In this document: one piece after another, positions 57,826 to 64,000 of the stretch | How positions within the stretch are numbered: position 1 is the stretch's first letter | Layout of the letters: every line of letters begins with the position of its first letter | Assembly: GCA_014218235.1 (NCBI GenBank) | Contig: CM024757.1 | Location: forward strand, 148,255,371-148,319,370 | Direction of reading: 5' to 3' | From: Colocasia esculenta | Lineage: Eukaryota > Streptophyta > Magnoliopsida > Alismatales > Araceae | DNA length: 64,000 bases | The notes under the pieces: generated by a model | Told to the model about the DNA's origin: nothing | Database searches by the model: none | The model's input: the letters and a program-made list of their open reading frames with translations, nothing else | Made by a program: the position numbers and the translations under genes

Positions 57826-60676
57826 TGAAAGACCTGGTTTCCCGGCTTCCGTCCAGTGTCGTGGGATGACTGGCCACTAACGCGTCCAGGCTTGGCGATG
57901 CGTTAGTGTCACGCGGGGGTGTCCGACGCGACAGTCATCCGTGTCGCGACGAGCTAGTGGGCCGCGTTCTGGTCGCACCCTGGCTCTCTGTCGCATCTTC
58001 GTGTCGTGCCCGGTCAACGGGTCGCGACTGCTTTCTGTCGCTTCGGTCATCTGACACCTGTCAGGGAGGCAGGCATGTCAGTACGGCCTGTCGCATTGTC
58101 GCGGCACCCTTGGGGGTGCATTCTTGTCGCAGTCCGTTGACCCGTCGCGTTAAGGTTGTTAACTTGACGGGGCGGTCCGTCGCGTTCTAGGTGTCGGGGG
58201 CTTAAGGCGCTGGTCGGATACCCCTTCCCCCTCTCTCTCCTCTTCTTCCCTTTCCCCTCTTTCTCCGGTGTTGGGGAGGCTCCCCTCCTGCGATCCGAGC
58301 GTGGAGCGGCCGGCGAGCTCGTGAGGAGCGGTGGAGCGGCATCGTGGAGCGAGGAGGAAGTGGTCGTGCGTCGTGAAGGCCCTTCGTGGGTTCAGCTCTT
58401 CGTAACCGGTAGGGATTTCTTGTGCCCTCTCTAATCCGGGTGGATTGGAGCCCTCGTGGGTTGTAGAATAGCTTTCCAGCTTTCCCCATGCTCCCTCCCC
58501 TGTGTGTGCATGTTTGTAGATCGTAGGCGACCCCGGGATTGAGGATCCCGGCGGTCTGCCTCTCTACTGATGTCGCGACCGCTCAGCGCGTTGTGACACC
58601 AGAGGAGGCGTCGTCCCCATCGGGCACGACCTTATCGCGGCTCGTTTGGCCGTCGCGATAAGGCGCGCTGTCGCGGCGCATTTGCCTATCGTGACAGGGT
58701 TCTGTCGCGGTGTGTTTGCCTATCGCGACAGGGTTCCTATCGTGACATGTTGCCCCGGCGCAACAGTGTTTCCCTGTGGCGGTGCCCCGCCCCGTCGCGA
58801 TAACATCAGGATGGCCTTGAGGGCCGCGACAGTGCTTGTGTGTGTCTCCGGTGTTTTGTGGCCCGGTTGTGTGTCGGCGTGTGCCCCAGGGCAGGCTTTG
58901 CCCTTAGGACCTTCTGGTAGGGACTGCGGCAGGTTACTTCCCGGCGTTCAGCAACCAAAGGTGACACCTTCGTGGCCATATTTTGGCAGTGGTGTTAGGA
59001 GGGTCGCATCTGTCTAATAATCGATTGACTGGCAGTCAATCGATTATTAGCAGAGCGACGGGTTTCCGTACTGGCTGGTGGTGTTCTGCGGCTTTGGCTT
59101 TTTCCATGTGTGTTTGGTTGGCCGACAACCCTGTTGAGGGTTTGTGCGTGCTTCTCACATGCTGGGCTTGTCGTGGTTACAAGCCAGTGGTTCGGCGTGG
59201 TTTTGTTGTGCTGCCCCGCCTGTTCGCCTGGTGCTAGGCACTTGAGGGCTTGTCCTCGATGTGAAAGGTTGTTACCATTACTTGGGACCCCCATCCTCGG
59301 GAGCCTGTTGAGGGAGTGCTCCGGGCTACGAGCGTGCTCGAGTTGGTAGCCGACTTGAGGCAGACTCCGAAGCTGAGGGGAAAATGGTGGTTTGGACAGC
59401 GGCGCTGAGTCGTTTGTAGAGCTCTCTTGTTTGGGGCGGGATGCCGAGGTCGTTGCGGTGGTTCTCTTCCCGGTGAGGCCCAGACAGTCCTTTGTCTCAC
59501 TGCCTCTCTCTGCGTTGGTTCTGGAGCCACGTAGTGGTGCTAGGCGTGAGGCCGCAGCTTGGCCAGGCTGCGGTGTTGCGTGTGTTGTGTGTTCTTGGTG
59601 GCTCTGTCTCACCCTTCCGCGGGGGTAGAGGCAGGAGCTAGGCTAGCGAGCAGAGCGTGTAGACCACGGGTCCCCCTCTTGGCTGCTAGCGGTGGTGGCT
59701 TGGTTGTCGTTGTTGTGACGGCATTTCCTCACGACGTTTCTGAGTGTTCCTCATTGCCCTAGCTTGCACGGCGATTTTAGCCTGGCTGTGCTTAGCTCCC
59801 GTGGGCGTCATTGGTCTAGCCTTGGGCAGACCCATACTTCTGGTGGTTCCCGCTCGGTGTCCTCTCGGTACCGTAGTTCCGTTCTTGGGTGCCAGTCCGC
59901 AGCGGCACCGGCGTATATGGCTTCCCGACCTTGTGGTGTATCCGGGGTCCGGGGTGGTTCTGCTTATGGGCCCTCGACCATGTGGAGGTCTGAGGTGGCC
60001 GTGCTTGAGGTGAGACGTCGTTCTCACTTGGTTGTTCTGTGGTCTCGGCAGGTATGTTGAGGGTTGTTTCCACTATGTGCTCGACTCCGCTGGTTTCTGC
60101 GGGAGTCGTGTGTGTGGCCCGACCTCGGTTGGTGGTCGTGGCGTCGTACCATTCTCTTACGTTGCTTAGTAGTACCCTGCTGTAGGTGTTCCCCGCTTTA
60201 CAGCTTTCTAGGGTAGTTTTCTATTTTTGGAGTTCCTGCTGCTCTGGCCGGTGAGGGACTGGTAATCCCTACTAGGCCTTGTTTGCGAGGCTCACCCCCC
60301 TACTTCCTTCAGCTAGGGGCTCGTCATCGCGGGAGCTCGGTGTCGGACGGGTTGCGGAGGCGGCTGTGGCGCCGTGTGTTGTCAGCAGCAGTGAGAGCGA
60401 GCATTGTGAGCTCTTGTACCTGACTGAGCAGAGAGTTGTGTTTTGCAAGTTCTTGGGGTATGCCCCTTAAGGACTGCACCTTTCTTCTGGTACCTGTGCT
60501 TTTTCTTGGGACACGTTGCACAAACCTTTGTTTATTATACATATTGTTATAGTTATTTAAATTCAGTACATATCTCACTAGACTATTTCTTCTAACCCTT
60601 CCAGATCTTCGGATCCGTGGGTGGCGGCACGACCCTCGGGGCCCCTGTCATGGATCCGGGAGGTCGGGTCGTTATA
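57826..60676 (+). repeat. Element B LTR2
   Basis: Uninterrupted 2.85-kb copy of the LTR. It starts TGAAAGACCTGG, holds GTCGCGAC arrays at 57920-58190 and 58568-58812, the inverted repeat near 59010-59050 and GGGGTATGCCCC at 60455-60466, and ends GTCGTTATA. GC-rich; no genes. Confidence 0.82.
58568..58812. repeat. GTCGCGAC/ATCGCGAC motif array, B LTR2
   Basis: About ten sites such as TGTCGCGACC, CGTCGCGATAAG, CTGTCGCGGTG and CTATCGCGACAGG. Two successive units share TTTGCCTATCGYGACAGGGTT. The counterpart in LTR1 is at about 42680-42870. Confidence 0.75.
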
Positions 60677-63425
60677 GCAATGGTCTTCCCCGTGTGGAGG
60701 ACGATTGCAGGCAAGTCCAGACGTGGCGCTCTTGGTCATCTTCGGCACATTTGGGTGCATGTATGTCATGAAGGCTGAGAGAGCCTGTGTGTGGTGTGGC
60801 CTTCACTGGTGCAGAGTTGTTGTCTGTGGAACCAGTCGAAGTGTCCTTGCCTTGTTGGCTGTTCCCCTGTTGTTGGGGTGTGTGCTGCATTGGTTGTGTA
60901 TGTGGTCTCCTGTTTGTGCACTATTGTGCGTTGTGCTCTGCTCAGTCGGCATTGTTGCTCGAGCTAAGCAGATGTTCTGTGTGCCGTGTTGCATCACTGG
61001 TTGAGCGCTGCGACACTTGTCTGTGGTTGTTTGTTGGCCTTGTGCTGGCTAGTTGTGAGCTCTGGTGAGGTGCTCCCGGAGTCCTTCTCTGTTGGTTCTG
61101 ATAGAAGTGAGGTTTCCCCAGAACTGTGTTGTGCTCGTTTCTGGTTGTTGTTGTGTTGCCCTCTGGGTTGAGGTGCATCGCTTGGTTGCCCTGTGTTCTG
61201 GTCAGGTTTCCCAGAACCGTTTGTTGTTGTCTTGGTGAGGGTTTCTCCCAGGACTATTCCGTGCTTGTTTCTATTGCTGTTGTGCTGCCTCAGGGCCTGA
61301 GGTATGCTGTTGTTTTGGCTGGTGCGTTCTAGCGGATTTTCCTAGAATGGTGCCTTGGTGGTTCTGGTGGAGGTTTTCCCAGGATCGGCTTGCATTGCTT
61401 CTACGGTTCTGCTTGCTGCGGTGTTCTCTCTGAAGGTCTGTGTTGTTTGGTCGTTTGTGTTGTGCATTCTTGTGAAGGTTCCTCCTATGATCGCCCTTTG
61501 TCGTTTCTGGAAAAGGTTCTTCCCAAGAGTGCTCTATGTTCGTTTTGGGCCACCGTTGTGTTGCCCTTGTGGCTTGAAGTGTGTCGTTTGGTTGGGCTGT
61601 GTTCTGGTGAGGTTCTCCCAGGACGGCTCTTGGCACTTTTGGTGGTGGTTCTCCCCAAAGCTTCCCATTGTTTGTTTTGGTCGTCGTTGCTCTCTCTCTC
61701 TCTGTAGAGATGAGCTATCGTTGTTGCCAGTTGGACTGTCTGTGTTACAGTCTACCTGGGTGTTTCCAGTCAAGGTGTTGTGCACTTGGCCGTGCGTCTG
61801 GCTGCTGCGTTGGCCAGGTTGCCTTGTTGTTCGTTTCCAAGTTTCTCGGCTATGCTAGTGGGACTTCGTGTGTCCCCATGGTCCAGTGGTTTGCTTCATT
61901 TCTCGCACCCTACGTGCTCTTGCAGATGGTGGTCTGGTGAGTGTAGTGGGTGTCTGGCTGGTTGTGCTTCTCGTGGAAGTGTCAGTCTTGTGTTGTGGTT
62001 TTATCTCTCTCGTGTGTGGAAGAGACTCATTGTGTGTGTCTCCTTCCTCTGCTTTCCGTTGGTTGCTCAGGGTAGCGATGCTCCACTGTGGTGTTGTGTT
62101 GCCAGGGTGCGCATTGTTGCGACCTTCTAGTGGAGTCATCTTCCCTTGAGTTATTTTTGGGTTGAGTTGGTTGCTCCCCTCATGCCGACGGTTCCTTGTG
62201 GCACCGTGGGTCGGTGGACCTATTCGTGCCATTTGTCGTGTGATTGTTTCTTCCAGCTTGCCTGAACAATTTGGGGCATTGGGTCCCTGTTGGTTTGGTG
62301 CGAGGTAGTACCATTTTCTTGTTGGGTTGCATGCGTGAGTGTTGCTCTGCTGTGCACCTATTTTCTTGCTTGGATTGCTCGTGCAAGTGTTTCTCTGGTG
62401 TGTGCTCAATTGTGCCTTGGCTTGTGCCTTGGAGGCTTTTCGTATCGTCGTTTTGGTGTTTGGCCTCTCTATCGGTCGTGATGGAGATGATGCTTCATGC
62501 TCTTGTGCGCTAGGGAGTTGCTATGGTCTTTTGCTCCCCATGCGGCAGAGTCGGTGCTCCGTGTTTTGAGTGGTCTTTGGAGTCGATGTGATTGTTGTGC
62601 TCTTGAAGTTGTTGACTTTTTGTGTGTTTCTCTTGTTGGTCTCTGGTGGAGAGTCCCCTTCGATGGGCCCTGTGTCGTCTCGGGCCGTTAGTGCGGTCGT
62701 GTTTGCTGCACCTTGAGCATTTTTTGATACTTCGTGTTTTTGTGCCTCAAGGGCTGGGGCCGGCTTGGCCTGTTGTGCTCTTTCAGGCTTGGGGTCCATT
62801 GCGTGTGGCTTTTGGCGGGTCTTTGGTAAAGAATCCTCCCTGTTAGCCCGTGGTGTTGTTTCGGCCGCTGGTGCACTTGTGTTGCACTTTGCTTAATTTT
62901 TGGTGCTTGTGGTAGCACCGTGTGCTCGTGCTCGAGTGTTTCGATTTTGTGCCATTTGGAGCATTGGTGCATTGTGTTGTACCTTGGGTGGCTCCTGGTG
63001 CTTGTGATAGCACCATATGTTGTGCCATATGCCTTGATCGTGAGCTTGTGCATCATTTCACGACTTCGCTCGATGTTGGAGGCGTTGGGCTTTCCGCCTC
63101 TGGGACATGTGTGCTAGCTTGAGTCTTATGGTTATACCGTTACCATTATGGGGTGGCTGCTTTGCTTTGTCTAGGTAGCCCTATCAGTGGTACGTCAAAT
63201 TTGGTCGTAGCATGTGTCTGAGTTTTCCCTTTCACTTTGGGAGTGAGGGTGTTTGGTTGTGGTACCCTGCTTCAGTCTGGGTCCCTCTGAGGTCGACATG
63301 TTGTCCTTGACTTCTGCAATTGTTTTGGTTCCTGTGTGGTTGTGCGTCTTTTGGTGGTTGGCATGTTGGTACCTGCGCTGAGCTCTGTGTGTGTGTGGCG
63401 GGTGTGCTGCCAACTCTTCGTTGGT
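60677..63425. other. G/T-rich non-coding region with degenerate tandem repeats
   Basis: No recognisable gene, LTR end or PBS. Composition is strongly G+T-biased on the plus strand, which produces many long but meaningless ORFs. It contains the roughly 135-bp tandem repeat at 61060-61690 and, at about 62630-63060, further units spaced about 180 bp apart (GGTCTNTGGT..AGA.TCC.C, then GT.TCGGCCG). It may be the interior of another non-autonomous element; this cannot be shown from the window. Confidence 0.5.
61060..61690 (+). repeat. Degenerate tandem repeat, about 135-bp period, five units
   Basis: Unit starts are near 61060, 61196, 61326, 61467 and 61601. Each unit has two copies of a TTCTGGTGAGGTTYYCCCAGGA-like motif 34-44 bp apart (second copies near 61104, 61231, 61360, 61505 and 61638). 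About 90 bp into most units is a TTGCCCTCTGG-TTGAGGTG-like phrase. Identity between units is modest. Confidence 0.65.
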
Positions 63426-64000
63426 TCTTGATAGCCCACGAATGCGTCGTTAAACACGTGACTAACAATCTCAAAATTATCGGCCTACACTAAATATTTT
63501 GACAATAGTTAAGTGGTGAGAGCCGAGTCGAATCCACGGAGAACTAGATTTTAGAATTGAAAACCTTGAGTTTTTAGTTAAGAAAATAATGTGGTGAGAA
63601 TAAACTAAGTTGCACAAAATAAACCTAAACTAAAGAGAGTGGTTGAGAGAGAGATAAACAGTAGAGTAGAGAGAGACGCAAGAGAAAATAATCATTTAAC
63701 CACACTTACCTAATCCAAATTAAACAAACTGTAAAGAAACATGATAGAGAGATTGACAGAATAGAGAGAGTGGGAGGAATAATTAACAAACCACAACTAA
63801 CATTATTTAAATAAACATAACTGTTTAACACAATGTAGAAATAAACTAACTAATTGGAGGGGTGAGAGGAGAGAGAATAGCATAAAGAGAGAGAAGAGAG
63901 AGCCTACGTGAGAGAGAGAGAGAGGAGAGAGAGCGTGAGATAGAGGAGAGAGAGAAGAGAAGAGCGAAAAGAGGGAGAGGAGAGAGAGCGCGTGAGAGAG
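63426..64000. other. AT-rich repeat-like segment ending in GA-rich simple sequence
   Basis: It changes sharply from G/T-rich to AT-rich near 63430. A phrase GAGTCGAATCCACGGAGAAC (about 63528-63547) is reminiscent of sequence seen in plant LTR elements, but I cannot assign it. From about 63640 it becomes AGAGAG-rich, and 63880-64000 is nearly pure GA-type simple sequence running off the window. No gene. Confidence 0.5.

Larger units (their letters stand above)
19062..60676 (+). mobile_element. Ty3/gypsy-type element B (deleted interior), split by three insertions
   Basis: LTR1 is 19062-19443, 42309-43517, 53371-53922 and 56931-57557 (about 2.77 kb when joined). LTR2 is 57826-60676 (about 2.85 kb). 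The two align in order over their full length with clearly more mismatch than any other LTR pair here, so B is the oldest of the stack. The LTR start is TGTAAGACCCGG (TGAAAGACCTGG in LTR2). The end is GTTACG or GTTATA where TTACA is expected. The interior is only about 270 bp. The flanks GTTGG (19057-19061) and GCAAT (60677-60681) do not match, so one edge has been rearranged. Confidence 0.8.

Noticed and set aside
58995..59612. 205-codon minus-strand ORF
   Set aside because: Within GC-rich non-coding LTR of B; the counterpart in LTR1 is broken.
61855..62409. 184-codon minus-strand ORF
   Set aside because: Composition artefact of the G/T-rich repeat region: Asn/Thr/Gln/Arg-rich, no family, and overlapped by ORFs in all frames.

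Overview
This window is plant nuclear DNA made almost entirely of LTR retrotransposons nested inside one another. I found no host gene, rRNA or tRNA gene. The plant origin rests on three things. Every primer-binding site I could find is the initiator-tRNA-Met type (TGGTATCAGAGC). Three Ty1/copia elements have Sirevirus-like architecture (UBN2-type gag, doubled GGGGGAG polypurine tracts, one with a long extra ORF after pol). The Ty3/gypsy LTRs are 2.8-3.7 kb long. The species cannot be told from the sequence; a large-genome flowering plant is likely.

Left part (1-19,061). A truncated LTR (family C, 1-2384) abuts a decayed LTR-like block (E, 2385-about 4990), a hAT transposase fragment (about 4990-5480) and a copia reverse-transcriptase scrap. 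The scrap leads into the 3' LTR of Sirevirus S3, which starts at 6090. That LTR is split by a solo LTR of family C (6145-17630, target duplication CATGA). The solo LTR is itself split by gypsy element D (7496-16177, duplication AGATC), which keeps only gag between 3.6-3.7 kb LTRs.

Middle and right (19,062-60,676). Gypsy element B has a first LTR (19062-57557) broken by three insertions. These are element A (19444-42303, CATAA, 3.57 kb LTRs, non-coding interior), Sirevirus S2 (43518-53365, GATAG) and a gypsy-type solo LTR (53923-56925, TGTTG). Element A's second LTR is broken in turn by Sirevirus S1 (27465-41294, CTTTG). S1 carries gag, protease-integrase, RT-RNase H and a large extra ORF of about 1,200 codons, all with a few stops or frameshifts. 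B's second LTR is 57826-60676, with only about 270 bp between its LTRs. Coordinates and duplications close exactly at A, S1, S2, D and both complete solo LTRs, so the insertion order can be read directly.

Far right (60,677-64,000). A G/T-rich, non-coding stretch contains a degenerate tandem repeat of about 135 bp, then an AT-rich segment that ends in GA-rich simple sequence at the window edge.

How the parts work together: S1 and S2 once carried complete copia gene sets. D (gag only), A and B (no coding capacity) could only have moved with proteins supplied in trans. The most striking shared property is that nearly every LTR family here, copia and gypsy alike, carries its own array of short CG-centred, often palindromic motifs. 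Examples are CTGTCGACAG, ATCGTTACGA, CTTCG..CGAAG, GTCGCGAC and GACGTC. In the three Sireviruses the arrays lie upstream of the likely TATA box, that is, in the promoter part of the LTR.
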